NCBI GenBank assembly: GCA_043759595.1
Contig: JAYVLG010000002.1
Coordinates: 1-64,000 of the forward strand
DNA: 64,000 nucleotides
Direction: 5' to 3'
DNA from: Sulfurirhabdus sp043759595
GTDB lineage: Bacteria > Pseudomonadota > Gammaproteobacteria > Burkholderiales > SMCO01
The notes beneath the pieces were generated by a model. It made no database searches and was not told where the DNA came from. It saw only the letters and a program-made list of their open reading frames with translations. Made by a program: the position numbers and the translations under genes. This document shows, piece after piece, positions 33,698 through 42,868 of this stretch (within the stretch, counting starts at the first letter, position 1; each line of letters begins with the position of its first letter).

Positions 33698-34594
33698 ATG
33701 CGCATGAGACGATTACTTATAATAGGATTTGGCGATGTTGCACAACGCACGCTGCCTTACCTTCGCAAAAATTACCATATTTATGCTCTGACACGAAATA
33801 AGGAGCGGTTTGCCGAAATTCGTGCCTTGGGTGTCACACCGTTGCTGGGCGATCTGGATGAGCCCAAAAGCCTAAACAGAATTTCCGGTCTGGCTGACCT
33901 TGTGCTGCATTTCGCGCCACCACAAAACAACGGTAAGCAAGACAAACGTACCCGGCATTTTCTTTCCGCACTGAATAAATCAAAAATTTTACCACAACGC
34001 CTGGTCTATATCAGTACCAGTGGTGTTTATGGCGATTGCAATGGCGAATGGGTTTCTGAATCTCGCCCTGCCGCTCCCAAAAGCGCTCGCGGCATTCGCC
34101 GTGCGGATGCAGAAAAAGTACTGCGCGCGTGGAGCAGGCGAACAGGCACCTCTGTCAGTATTTTGCGTGTCCCTGGTATTTATGGGGCAGATCGATTGCC
34201 CATCGCTCGCCTCCAGAACCAGACACCGGCCTTGAATAGTGACGAAGATTGCTATACCAATCACATCCACAAGGATGATCTGGCACATCTCGCTACCATT
34301 GCACTGTATAGAGGAATGCCTTGCCGGGTTTACAACGCCAGCGACGACTCCATGATGAAAATGGGTGAATACTTCGATCTGGTAGCAGACAATTATGGTA
34401 TGCAACGTCCCCCTCGCGTCTCAAGGGAAGAAGCAAAGACATGTATCTCCCCTGCCATGCTTTCCTTCATGGATGAGTCGCGTCGTTTGTCCAATACCCG
34501 CATCAAACAGGAATTACGTGCAAAACTGCTCTACCCGAATGTAGCTGCCGGGATCCGTGCGGCACTGGGATCTGATACGGCCATTCCAGAATAA
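33698..34594 (+). CDS. NAD(P)-binding SDR/epimerase-like protein (YeeZ-type)
   Basis: The 298-residue protein has a Rossmann start (MRRLLIIGFGDVAQRTLPYL; the glycine pattern is GxGxxA rather than the epimerase GxxGxxG). LVYISTSGVYGDCNGEWV follows, resembling the catalytic Ser/Tyr region of extended SDR proteins. SILRVPGIYGADRLP and the HKDDLAHL motif are also typical. The substrate is unknown. Two ATGs six bases apart are possible starts. A hairpin overlaps its stop codon. Confidence 0.75.
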   Translation: MRMRRLLIIGFGDVAQRTLPYLRKNYHIYALTRNKERFAEIRALGVTPLLGDLDEPKSLNRISGLADLVLHFAPPQNNGKQDKRTRHFLSALNKSKILPQRLVYISTSGVYGDCNGEWVSESRPAAPKSARGIRRADAEKVLRAWSRRTGTSVSILRVPGIYGADRLPIARLQNQTPALNSDEDCYTNHIHKDDLAHLATIALYRGMPCRVYNASDDSMMKMGEYFDLVADNYGMQRPPRVSREEAKTCISPAMLSFMDESRRLSNTRIKQELRAKLLYPNVAAGIRAALGSDTAIPE

Positions 34595-34608
34595 TTGATT
34601 CTGGAATG
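34582..34608. terminator. hairpin containing the SDR stop codon
   Basis: CATTCCAGAAT (34582-34592) and ATTCTGGAATG (34598-34608) form a perfect 11-base stem with a 5-base loop. The stop codon TAA (34592-34594) lies in the stem-loop boundary. The convergent fxsA gene ends at 34618, so it could end both transcripts; no long T-run is present. Confidence 0.5.
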
Positions 34609-34617
34609 CAACCCTAC

Positions 34618-35040
34618 CTAATCCCTGGATTCCAGCTTTTCGGAATTTACCCTGCGCCATTCGCCTTCTATCACGCCATCATCTGCTGGTGTGTTTTGTT
34701 TTGTTCCACCACTTGCGGCTTGACGAGGGAATAGCAACAAAATGAACGCCAGCGCATCGCTCCACACACCCGGTAAAATGAGCAACACTCCTGCCACCAT
34801 GGTTCGACCACTATCCCACAAAGCACCAAAAGGGGATTGACCACTTTGAATGGCCAGCATCAACCTGCCAAAAATTGCCAGCCGTTCTTCCTGAATCAAC
34901 ACCCAGCCTGCGCCAGTGGTGAAAATTAGCCACGGCAATAGCCACCAGCCTATCGCATGCGCCAATTGGAATAAGGTATAGATTTCCAATGCTGGAAATC
35001 CGAGTAAAATAATTAAAAAAATAAAACCAAAACTACGCAA
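34618..35040 (-). CDS. fxsA: FxsA family cytoplasmic-membrane protein
   Basis: The 140 residues have the FxsA layout: hydrophobic start (FGFIFLIILLGFPALEIYTLF), a second helix pair (GWWLLPWLIFTTGAGWVLI), the conserved QEERLAIFGRLMLAIQSGQSP stretch, and a C-terminal helix pair (MVAGVLLILPGVWSDALAFILLL) before a polar tail. FxsA overexpression blocks phage T7 exclusion by the F plasmid in E. coli; its normal role is unknown. Confidence 0.88.
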   Translation of the reverse strand: MRSFGFIFLIILLGFPALEIYTLFQLAHAIGWWLLPWLIFTTGAGWVLIQEERLAIFGRLMLAIQSGQSPFGALWDSGRTMVAGVLLILPGVWSDALAFILLLFPRQAASGGTKQNTPADDGVIEGEWRRVNSEKLESRD

Positions 35041-35136
35041 AATTTACCCTGAATATATAATTTACGCTGCAAAGCAAGCCCTGAGAGATAATATGAGGCC
35101 TAAATCAACCTTAACAATAGCCAATGACGTAAAAAA

Positions 35137-35454
35137 ATGGACACCATACTGATTATCACCAACTTGCCCGACAGAAAGAGTGCGGAAACCCTGGCCCGAA
35201 TTCTGGTGCAGAAACGGTTAGTTGCTTGCGTCAATATTCTCGCTGCATGCACTTCAGTGTACCATTGGCAGGATAAAGTCGAAACAGCGGAAGAAGTGCC
35301 CATTTTTATAAAAACAACGCAGCATTGCTATGATGCAGTTGAGAAAATAATCAAGGAGCTTCACCCATATGAACTTCCGGAAATTATATATGTCCCAGTT
35401 CAGGGAGGTTTACCCGAATATTTAGCATGGGTTGCCGCCGAAACGATAAAATGA
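35137..35454 (+). CDS. cutA: divalent-cation tolerance protein CutA
   Basis: A small trimeric cytosolic protein. The 105 residues match the family from start to end: ILIITNLPDRKSAETLARILVQKRLVACVNI, VYHWQDKVETAEEVPIFIKT, and LHPYELPEIIYVPVQGGLPEYLAWV. The cysteine in LVACVNI is the conserved one. It precedes dsbD by 52 bases, an arrangement common in betaproteobacteria (cutA-dsbD), which suggests copper or thiol-related function. Confidence 0.95.
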   Translation: MDTILIITNLPDRKSAETLARILVQKRLVACVNILAACTSVYHWQDKVETAEEVPIFIKTTQHCYDAVEKIIKELHPYELPEIIYVPVQGGLPEYLAWVAAETIK

Positions 35455-35506
35455 ACAAATAAGACCAGAAACCAATAAAAACCATCACACTCTAGGATCA
35501 CATTTA

Positions 35507-37795
35507 ATGAAGCGTTTTTTTCTTTCCTTGCTCTTGTGCTTCCCTTTATTTGCTCACGCAATTGTTGAAGGAGAACTACTGGAGCCTGAACAGGCTTTCA
35601 AGTTTTCAGCTCGACTGACGGATGCCAATACAATTGAAGTCAGATACAAAATAGAAGATGGCTATTATCTCTATCGTGATAAATTCAAATTTGAAATCAC
35701 CATCCCTGAAGCTTCTATCGGTACACCAGTTTTTCCGCCCGGAAAAGTAAAGCAGGATGAATACTTTGGTAAAGTGGAGACCTATCGCCATGATGTCAAA
35801 ATAACGATTCCCCTGAAAAATGCCAACCCAAACTTGCAGGCCGTTTCATTAAAAGCCGTTTCACAGGGATGTGCGGATGCAGGTGTATGTTTCCCACCCA
35901 ATACGCAAACAGCAGAACTTAAACTGACAACCACCACCCCTCAGGTATCCGAACCCTTGAGCGGACTGGCAAAGCTGAAGCAACTGGGCGCCAGTCTGGG
36001 TGGTTCAACTGAAGAGTTTCTCCCGCCAGAAGTCGCTTTTAAACTGAATGTCACCGTAAAAGACGGCAATACACTGCTCGCCGATTTCAAACCCGAACCA
36101 AGTTACTATTTGTATCGGGATAAAATCAGCTTTGTGGTTAAAAATGGTGCCGGAATCAGTATTGCCGGAGTAAAACTACCTGCCGGTGAAGTCAAGACCG
36201 ACCCTAATTTTGGAAAAACCGAGGTTTACCACCAACCATTTCAAGCTGTTATTTCATTAAAGCGCGATACACCACAAACCACAAAGGTGACACTAGTTGC
36301 CACTTTTCAGGGATGCAGCGAGAAAGGTATTTGTTACCCTCCTATTAACAAAACGTTTAATCTGAGTTTAGCTGAACTGACCAAGACTGATACGTCAGCC
36401 CCCGTTCAGCCTGAAACTGCGCCAGCAGCGCAAGCAATACAAGAAACAGCTATCGCACCACAACCCTCTGGAAATGTAACGCAATCCGAGTCATCCACGA
36501 TAGAACGCCTGTTTCAGGGAGGCAATTTCTGGCTGATAATCAGCTTTTTCTTTGGTGCAGGTCTGCTGTTAGCTCTGACTCCCTGCGTATTCCCGATGAT
36601 CCCTATCCTGTCAGGCATCATCGCTGGACAAGGACAACACCTGACTAAAACCCGTGCTTTTGTGCTATCCCTTTCTTATGTACTGGGAATGGCCATCACC
36701 TACGCGCTGGTGGGTATCGCAGCTGGACTTTCCGGCAGCCTGCTCTCCGCTGCATTGCAAAACCCCTGGGTACTGAGCACTTTCGCACTGGTCTTCGTCG
36801 TACTGGCATTTTCCATGTTCGGCTTCTATGAGTTACAACTGCCCAGCGCAATTCAGAGCAAGTTTTCAAATGCCAGCAATAAAATGAAAGGCGGCAGCAC
36901 CATCGGCGTCTTTATCATGGGTGTACTTTCTGCCGTGATAGTCGGCCCATGTGTTGCTGCACCGCTTGCCGGAGCGCTGCTGTATATTGGTCAAACCCAC
37001 AATGTGTGGCTTGGCGGATCTGCTCTGTTTGCCATGGCAATGGGAATGGGTGTTCCGCTGATTCTGGTTGGTGTTTCTGCCGGTGCGCTATTGCCCAAAG
37101 CAGGTGGCTGGATGAATGCCGTTAAAAGCTTCTTTGGCGTACTGTTGATCGGCGTGGCAATCTGGCTCATTTCACCTGTAATTCCGACCGTAGTCCACAT
37201 GCTGTTATGGGCAGCGCTCCTCATTGTTTCCGCTATTTACCTCAAAGCGCTGGATCCCCTGCCATCCAATGCTCATGGTTTTGCCAAATTCTGGAAAGGG
37301 GTGGGTATTATCACCTTGATTGCCGGGGTTGCGATGCTGATAGGCGCTTTGAGTGGTGGGCGTGACATTCTTCAACCTTTGTCCGGCCTGCGTGCAAGCG
37401 CCGCAGAAACCCCTTCTGGCGTGGCTGAAACTGCCTCTCCTCAGTTTAAGCGAGTGAAAAACATTGCTGAACTGGAATCTCAGATTAAAGAGGCCAAGGG
37501 CAAGTATGTCATGCTGGATTTTTACGCTGACTGGTGTGTTTCCTGCAAAGAATTTGAGCGTTTTACTTTTAGCGACCCAAGAGTAAAGACAAAGCTGAAA
37601 GACGCCATCATGCTACAGGCTGACGTTACGCTGAACAGTCCTGAAGATAAAGCGCTATTGAAAAAATTCAACCTGTTCGGCCCCCCCGGCATTATCTTTT
37701 TTGACAAAAAAGGTGACGAAATGGTGCCTGCAAAAATCATTGGCTATGTGCCTGCAGAAAAATTTCTGAACAACCTTAATACTCACTTGCGCTAG
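35507..37795 (+). CDS. dsbD: thiol:disulfide interchange protein DsbD with duplicated N-terminal domain
   Basis: Transfers electrons from cytosolic thioredoxin across the membrane to periplasmic oxidoreductases. The 762 residues exceed the usual 570-600 because the N-terminal immunoglobulin-like domain occurs twice. The first copy (about residues 20-140) has Cys122/Cys128 in QGCADAGVCFPP. The second (about 165-295) has Cys270/Cys276 in QGCSEKGICYPP. Both have DGYYLYRD-like segments. The eight-helix membrane part has the first cysteine at 360 (ALTPCVFPMIP) and the second in VIVGPCVAAPL. The C-terminal thioredoxin domain has C677-V-S-C680. A signal peptide starts the chain. It leads into the TlpA-type gene. 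Confidence 0.95.
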   Translation: MKRFFLSLLLCFPLFAHAIVEGELLEPEQAFKFSARLTDANTIEVRYKIEDGYYLYRDKFKFEITIPEASIGTPVFPPGKVKQDEYFGKVETYRHDVKITIPLKNANPNLQAVSLKAVSQGCADAGVCFPPNTQTAELKLTTTTPQVSEPLSGLAKLKQLGASLGGSTEEFLPPEVAFKLNVTVKDGNTLLADFKPEPSYYLYRDKISFVVKNGAGISIAGVKLPAGEVKTDPNFGKTEVYHQPFQAVISLKRDTPQTTKVTLVATFQGCSEKGICYPPINKTFNLSLAELTKTDTSAPVQPETAPAAQAIQETAIAPQPSGNVTQSESSTIERLFQGGNFWLIISFFFGAGLLLALTPCVFPMIPILSGIIAGQGQHLTKTRAFVLSLSYVLGMAITYALVGIAAGLSGSLLSAALQNPWVLSTFALVFVVLAFSMFGFYELQLPSAIQSKFSNASNKMKGGSTIGVFIMGVLSAVIVGPCVAAPLAGALLYIGQTHNVWLGGSALFAMAMGMGVPLILVGVSAGALLPKAGGWMNAVKSFFGVLLIGVAIWLISPVIPTVVHMLLWAALLIVSAIYLKALDPLPSNAHGFAKFWKGVGIITLIAGVAMLIGALSGGRDILQPLSGLRASAAETPSGVAETASPQFKRVKNIAELESQIKEAKGKYVMLDFYADWCVSCKEFERFTFSDPRVKTKLKDAIMLQADVTLNSPEDKALLKKFNLFGPPGIIFFDKKGDEMVPAKIIGYVPAEKFLNNLNTHLR

Positions 37796-37804
37796 TTCAA
37801 TCCA

Positions 37805-38347
37805 ATGAAAATAGCCAAAATACCGCTCATAGCAAGTCTGGTTGCAGCTGTAGCCGTTGCTGCAGGAATTTTTACCTACGCACTGAAAGATAGCACCCCC
37901 CCTGCTACCTCTGTTGCACAACCGGATGCCAGTTCAACTTTATTTAATGCCAGCTTCGACGACCTCAACGGCAAAAAACAGCCACTTTCCCAGTGGCGAG
38001 GAAAAGTGCTTGTAGTCAATTTCTGGGCGACCTGGTGCCCTCCCTGTCGCACTGAAATTCCCGAATTTATCAAACTACAAGATAAATACGGCAAACAAGG
38101 CCTGGTATTTATAGGGATCGCCATTGACCAGAAGGACAAAGTACAGGCCTATTCGGATGAAATGGGTATCAACTACCCTGTCCTGCTGGGTGAAATGGAA
38201 GCCATTTCACTTTCCAGACAGGTTGGCAACCGACTTGGCGGACTTCCCTATACCCTGATTGTTGATCGTCATGGTAAAATCACGACCTCGTTAATCGGTG
38301 GTATTACCGAAGCAAAACTAGACCAGTTACTTGCGCCACTACTTTAA
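37805..38347 (+). CDS. TlpA/ResA-family periplasmic disulfide reductase
   Basis: The 180-residue protein has one N-terminal membrane anchor (PLIASLVAAVAVAAGIFTYAL) and a thioredoxin fold. VLVVNFWATWCPPCRTEIPEF gives the redox motif CPPC, and GLPYTLIVDRHG holds the cis-proline. It starts nine bases after dsbD, so DsbD probably reduces it directly. Likely uses are cytochrome c or other periplasmic thiol maturation. Confidence 0.92.
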   Translation: MKIAKIPLIASLVAAVAVAAGIFTYALKDSTPPATSVAQPDASSTLFNASFDDLNGKKQPLSQWRGKVLVVNFWATWCPPCRTEIPEFIKLQDKYGKQGLVFIGIAIDQKDKVQAYSDEMGINYPVLLGEMEAISLSRQVGNRLGGLPYTLIVDRHGKITTSLIGGITEAKLDQLLAPLL

Positions 38348-38447
38348 ATACAACAGGCTGCACCGTCACAGAATCCCTCTGCTATAATGACGTGAAAATC
38401 TGCAAAAAACTGGACAAAATGACCTTATTTGCGTCAAACTTGCGCTT

Positions 38448-38891
38448 ATGAAGAAGATTCTGGTACTACATGGCCCCAACTTAAATCTGCTTGGCTCACG
38501 CGAACCGGCTCATTACGGTACGGATAAACTTGCCGATATTGATGACCGCCTGAAAACCCTGGCCGAGCAATCTGGTTGTGTACTTGATTCATTCCAAAGC
38601 AATGCCGAGGCTGCTCTGATCGATCGCATTCACCAAGCCCCGTCTGTGGGCGTTGATTTTATTCTGATCAACCCGGCTGCTTTTACCCATACGAGTGTTG
38701 CATTGCGTGACGCCTTGGCTGGCGTAGCTATCCCTTTTATAGAAATTCATTTATCCAATGTGTTTGCCCGTGAACCCTTCCGGCACCACTCTTATTTTTC
38801 CGATCTTGCCGTCGGCGTTATCAGCGGTCTTGGCGCCAAAGGCTATGAACTGGCGCTGGAATTCGCACTACACCAATTTAACAAAGGTTAA
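38448..38891 (+). CDS. aroQ: type II 3-dehydroquinate dehydratase
   Basis: Third enzyme of the shikimate pathway. The 147-residue chain is the dodecameric type II form: VLHGPNLNLLGSREPAHYG holds the active-site Tyr and Arg loop, SNAEAALIDRIH and LINPAAFTHTSVALRDAL follow, and EIHLSNVFAREPFRHHS supplies the catalytic His. It begins the aroQ-accB-accC arrangement typical of many proteobacteria, two bases before accB. Confidence 0.97.
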   Translation: MKKILVLHGPNLNLLGSREPAHYGTDKLADIDDRLKTLAEQSGCVLDSFQSNAEAALIDRIHQAPSVGVDFILINPAAFTHTSVALRDALAGVAIPFIEIHLSNVFAREPFRHHSYFSDLAVGVISGLGAKGYELALEFALHQFNKG

Positions 38892-38893
38892 TC

Positions 38894-39349
38894 ATGGATC
38901 TTAGAAAACTTAAAAAATTGATCGATTTGGTCGAAGAGTCCGGCATTGCCGAACTGGAAATATCCGAAGGCGAAGAAAAGGTACGCATTACCCGCGTTAA
39001 CCAATCCGCGCAACCTGCTCAATACATGTACGCTCCACAACCGGCACCGCAAGCTTTTGCTGTAGGCACGCCAGCTGCAGCGGCCATCGTGGACGCTGAG
39101 CCATCTGCGCCGGATGGACATATCGTCCGTTCGCCTATGGTAGGAACTTTCTACCGTTCAGCTTCACCCGGATCAAAAGCTTTTGCTGAAGTGGGTCAAT
39201 CAGTTAATTCAGGTGACACCCTTTGTATTATCGAAGCAATGAAACTGCTGAATGAAATTGAAGCCGATCAAGGTGGCGTCATCAAAGCCATTCTGGTTGA
39301 AAATGGCCATCCCGTAGAATACGGCGAACCATTGTTTGTCATTGGTTAA
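38894..39349 (+). CDS. accB: biotin carboxyl carrier protein of acetyl-CoA carboxylase
   Basis: The carrier subunit for fatty-acid synthesis. The 151 residues have an N-terminal helix (MDLRKLKKLIDLVEESGI), an Ala/Pro-rich linker (about residues 38-75) and the biotinyl domain with the acceptor lysine in IIEAMKLLNEIEAD. The thumb-like loop SPMVGTFYRSASPGSKAF is present. It lies two bases after aroQ and 103 before accC. Confidence 0.98.
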   Translation: MDLRKLKKLIDLVEESGIAELEISEGEEKVRITRVNQSAQPAQYMYAPQPAPQAFAVGTPAAAAIVDAEPSAPDGHIVRSPMVGTFYRSASPGSKAFAEVGQSVNSGDTLCIIEAMKLLNEIEADQGGVIKAILVENGHPVEYGEPLFVIG

Positions 39350-39452
39350 TTACATTTTCACTTGGCAATCAGGGGCAGATAAACGCTGACTCCTGCAATG
39401 AATGATGTTTTCCTGCTCTTCAGGGTCTTTGTGGTTAAACTAAGGTTACCCC

Positions 39453-40805
39453 ATGTTTGAAAAAATTCTTATCGCCAACCGTGGTGAAATTGCACTACGC
39501 ATCCAGCGTGCATGTCGTGAAATGGGCATTAAAACTGTTGCCGTTCACTCTGAAGCAGATGCCGAAGCAAAATACGTCAAGCTCGCGGATGAGTCCGTTT
39601 GCATTGGACCTGCACCTTCCAGTCTAAGCTACCTGCATGTTCCGGCCATTATTAGCGCCGCCGAAGTGACGGATGCGGAAGCGATCCACCCTGGTTACGG
39701 TTTTCTTTCTGAAAATGCAGACTTTGCCGAGCGTGTTGAGCAAAGCGGCTTTGTTTTTATCGGTCCTCGACCAGAAACCATTCGCCTGATGGGTGACAAA
39801 GTCAGCGCGAAAGATGCTATGAAAGCGGCAAATGTACCTTGCGTGCCTGGTTCTGAAGGGGCTGTCCCTGAAGACCCGGATGAAATGATGCGTATTGCTC
39901 ACGATATTGGCTACCCGATCATTATCAAAGCTTCTGGTGGCGGTGGCGGACGCGGTATGCGCGTTGTTCATACTGAAGCTGCATTGCTAAACGCTGTCAG
40001 TATGACTCAAGCTGAAGCACAGACGGCTTTTGGCAACCCCACCGTATATATGGAAAAATACCTGGAAAATCCACGCCATATTGAGATACAGGTACTGGCA
40101 GACGAGCATGGCAATGCAATCCATTTAGGAGAACGCGACTGTTCCATGCAGCGTCGTCACCAAAAGATTCTGGAAGAAGCGCCTGCCCCGGGACTAGCAA
40201 CAAAATTACGGGATAAAATTGGTGAAAGATGTGCAGAAGCCTGCCGCAAGATTGGTTACCGTGGCGCTGGTACCTTTGAATTCCTTTATGAAAACGATGA
40301 ATTCTTTTTCATTGAGATGAACACTCGGGTTCAGGTAGAGCACCCGGTCACTGAGCAAATTACCGGTGTGGATATTGTTCAAGAACAGATTCGAATTGCT
40401 GCCGGTGAAAAACTGCGCTTCAAGCAAAAGGAAATCAACTTTAAAGGGCACGCGATTGAATGCCGTATCAACGCCGAGAACCCTTATACCTTCGTGCCTT
40501 CTCCTGGACGGATTACCCAGTACCACACCCCTGGCGGCCCCGGTATCCGCGTTGATTCCCATGTTTACCACAATTATTTTGTTCCTCCCCACTACGATTC
40601 CATGATTGGCAAGCTGATTGCCCATGGCGACACGCGAGAGCAAGCTATTGCACGGATGCGAACCGCACTCTCCGAAACAGTAGTGGAAGGGATCATGACC
40701 AATATTCCGCTGCATCAGGACCTGATGCACGATGCGGCATTTTTGCAAGGTGGCGCAAGCATTCATTATCTGGAAAAGAAGATTGCTGACCTTAAAAAGC
40801 CCTGA
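39453..40805 (+). CDS. accC: biotin carboxylase subunit of acetyl-CoA carboxylase
   Basis: ATP-dependent carboxylation of biotin on AccB. The 450 residues are the standard size. FEKILIANRGEIALRIQRAC opens the pre-ATP-grasp domain. IIIKASGGGGGRGMRVV is the glycine-rich ATP loop. ERDCSMQRRHQKILEEAP and FIEMNTRVQVEHPVTEQITG are catalytic blocks. It is probably cotranscribed with accB and followed by prmA. Confidence 0.98.
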   Translation: MFEKILIANRGEIALRIQRACREMGIKTVAVHSEADAEAKYVKLADESVCIGPAPSSLSYLHVPAIISAAEVTDAEAIHPGYGFLSENADFAERVEQSGFVFIGPRPETIRLMGDKVSAKDAMKAANVPCVPGSEGAVPEDPDEMMRIAHDIGYPIIIKASGGGGGRGMRVVHTEAALLNAVSMTQAEAQTAFGNPTVYMEKYLENPRHIEIQVLADEHGNAIHLGERDCSMQRRHQKILEEAPAPGLATKLRDKIGERCAEACRKIGYRGAGTFEFLYENDEFFFIEMNTRVQVEHPVTEQITGVDIVQEQIRIAAGEKLRFKQKEINFKGHAIECRINAENPYTFVPSPGRITQYHTPGGPGIRVDSHVYHNYFVPPHYDSMIGKLIAHGDTREQAIARMRTALSETVVEGIMTNIPLHQDLMHDAAFLQGGASIHYLEKKIADLKKP

Positions 40806-40855
40806 TCAATTCGTTCATCCATTCTTAACTGTATAGCCAGCGGAGCAAACTGAAA

Positions 40856-41746
40856 ATGGCCTGGCAATCAGTCAACATACAAGCGGACGAGCTGACAGCA
40901 GAAATACTGAGCGATATTTTGATGGACTTAGGTGCACTGTCAGCCAGCATAGAAGACGCCGAAGCAGGCACAGAAAAGGAAAAGCCGATTTTTGGCGAAC
41001 CGGGTGAGCCTGAAGCAGGCTTGTGGCAGAGCAGTATTATTAATGCGCTGTTTCCAACTGACGCCGACGTGCCAGCCATTATGGCGGCGGCGGCTAAAGC
41101 GTCTCACCTTGAACAAATCCCCCCCTACAGCATTGACCACTTGGAGGAACAGGACTGGGTGCGTCTGACGCAGGCCCAGTTCGACCCCATTCCCATTTCC
41201 TCCAGGTTGTGGATTGTTCCCACCTGGCACACCGCCCCCGCACAAGATGCCATCAATCTGGTGCTGGACCCGGGCCTTGCCTTTGGTACTGGCAGCCACC
41301 CTACTACGCGTTTGTGTTTGCAATGGCTGGATGAAAATATCCAAGGGGGAGAAAGTGTGCTGGATTACGGATGCGGTTCTGGCATTCTGGCTATCGCAGC
41401 CATGAAACTGGGTGCCGGACGTGCGATCGGCGTCGATATTGACCCCCAGGCTATCCAGGCAAGCTGCGATAACGCTACTCAAAATCAGGTCGCTGCCAAA
41501 TTCTTTTTACCTGATGCCGCGCCTTCGTTCAAGGCAGATGTTCTGGTCGCAAACATTTTAACCAACCCGTTAAAAGTGCTGGCACCTGTGTTAGCATCTT
41601 TCGTGCGCAATGGTGGCCATATTGTGTTATCCGGCATTCTTGTTGAGCAGGCACAGGATGTACTCGCTATTTACCAGGAATGGTTTGAAATGGAAGTAAG
41701 CGGGCAGGATGAAGGTTGGGTAAGACTGGCCGGAATAAAAAGGTAA
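40856..41746 (+). CDS. prmA: ribosomal protein L11 methyltransferase
   Basis: Trimethylates lysines and the N-terminus of ribosomal protein L11. The 296 residues have the substrate-recognition domain at the N-terminus and a SAM domain. LDPGLAFGTGSHPTTRLCLQWL is the characteristic PrmA motif. VLDYGCGSGILAIAAMKLGA is motif I, and LVANILTNPLKVLAP carries the NxxxxP-like motif. It follows accC by 50 bases and precedes the zinc-ribbon gene by six. Confidence 0.95.
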   Translation: MAWQSVNIQADELTAEILSDILMDLGALSASIEDAEAGTEKEKPIFGEPGEPEAGLWQSSIINALFPTDADVPAIMAAAAKASHLEQIPPYSIDHLEEQDWVRLTQAQFDPIPISSRLWIVPTWHTAPAQDAINLVLDPGLAFGTGSHPTTRLCLQWLDENIQGGESVLDYGCGSGILAIAAMKLGAGRAIGVDIDPQAIQASCDNATQNQVAAKFFLPDAAPSFKADVLVANILTNPLKVLAPVLASFVRNGGHIVLSGILVEQAQDVLAIYQEWFEMEVSGQDEGWVRLAGIKR

Positions 41747-41752
41747 TCTGAT

Positions 41753-42868
41753 ATGGGCGACATGATTACCACCTGCCCAGGTTGCAAAACCACCTTCCGG
41801 GTTTCTACTGAGCAACTCAACGCCCATGAAGGTGATGTTCGGTGTGGTCGTTGCGCCCGCGTTTTCAATGCATTTGAAAGCCTGGCCCAGCGAAGCACCC
41901 CATCCTCTACTGTCCCCAAAGCGCCAGTTGATAACTTTCCCGAATCGGAAAGCCCCCCCACTCCAGAAGTAGTTTTTGAAAAAAGTGAAATTGCCTCAGG
42001 AGAAGCGTCTTTTGAAATTTATCTGGAACCTCTGGAACAAGTTACCTATTTTGAAATACCTAAACCAGAAACGGATGCTGAAAATGCGCCTTTCGAAGAA
42101 CCAAAACATGAACCAACCCCAGAACCCATCACTGAGTCAGCATTTGAACCTGCTCCTGAACCTGAAATAGCACCAGAACCAGCCCCCCTGCAAACTGTAC
42201 CTGCGTCTCCTGAACTGAAGCCCCCGCAGACCCTGATCAGTGAATCCGATGCAGACTGGGAAAACCCTGTCTCGACAGAGACAACCGAATTTGACCACGA
42301 TGAATTGATTATTCAGAGAAAGAAACGTGTATGGCCTTGGGTAATCGGCTCGCTGTTGCTGATAATGACTGCCATTGCGCAACCTGTTTTCTTTCGTTAC
42401 AACCTGGCTTATTTTGCAGGGGATAATTTCAATAACAACAGTTATGGCATACATGGGGCCACCACGCAGTTTTTAACTGAAATGGGTGCTGAACTGGTTG
42501 TACTATGCAATCACCTTGATTGCCCGGGGCAGCATGATTTACTTAAATATTCAGACAATATCAGCATAGAATCGTCCGAACTGCAGGCAGATCCCACTCG
42601 ACCTACGGTGGTGGTGCTGAATGCCGTTTTACGCAACAGGGCAAAGTTTCCGCAGGATTATCCACGTCTGGAATTATCGCTAACGAATACAGAAGACGCT
42701 GTAACAGCACGACGCGCATTCACCCCTGCTGACTACCTACCGGGCAAAACAAGCAAAGCAGATATTGCAAAAGGCATGAAAGCGGGCAGTGAAGTGACTG
42801 TAAAACTTTATCTGGATACCCACGATTTAAAAGCGGTGGGTTATCGCCTGTATATTTTTTACCCGTAA
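41753..42868 (+). CDS. MJ0042 zinc-ribbon / DUF3426 membrane protein
   Basis: The 371-residue protein has an N-terminal zinc ribbon (TTCPGCKTTFRVS and VRCGRCARVFNAFE, two CxxC pairs, residues about 7-38). A long Glu/Pro-rich disordered linker (about residues 50-175) and one membrane helix (VIGSLLLIMTAIAQPVFF, near 200) follow. The periplasmic DUF3426 domain of about 160 residues has LVVLCNHLDC. It lies just after prmA, as in many betaproteobacteria. The function is unknown. The stop codon abuts the stop of the convergent gene with no spare base. Confidence 0.88.
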   Translation: MGDMITTCPGCKTTFRVSTEQLNAHEGDVRCGRCARVFNAFESLAQRSTPSSTVPKAPVDNFPESESPPTPEVVFEKSEIASGEASFEIYLEPLEQVTYFEIPKPETDAENAPFEEPKHEPTPEPITESAFEPAPEPEIAPEPAPLQTVPASPELKPPQTLISESDADWENPVSTETTEFDHDELIIQRKKRVWPWVIGSLLLIMTAIAQPVFFRYNLAYFAGDNFNNNSYGIHGATTQFLTEMGAELVVLCNHLDCPGQHDLLKYSDNISIESSELQADPTRPTVVVLNAVLRNRAKFPQDYPRLELSLTNTEDAVTARRAFTPADYLPGKTSKADIAKGMKAGSEVTVKLYLDTHDLKAVGYRLYIFYP

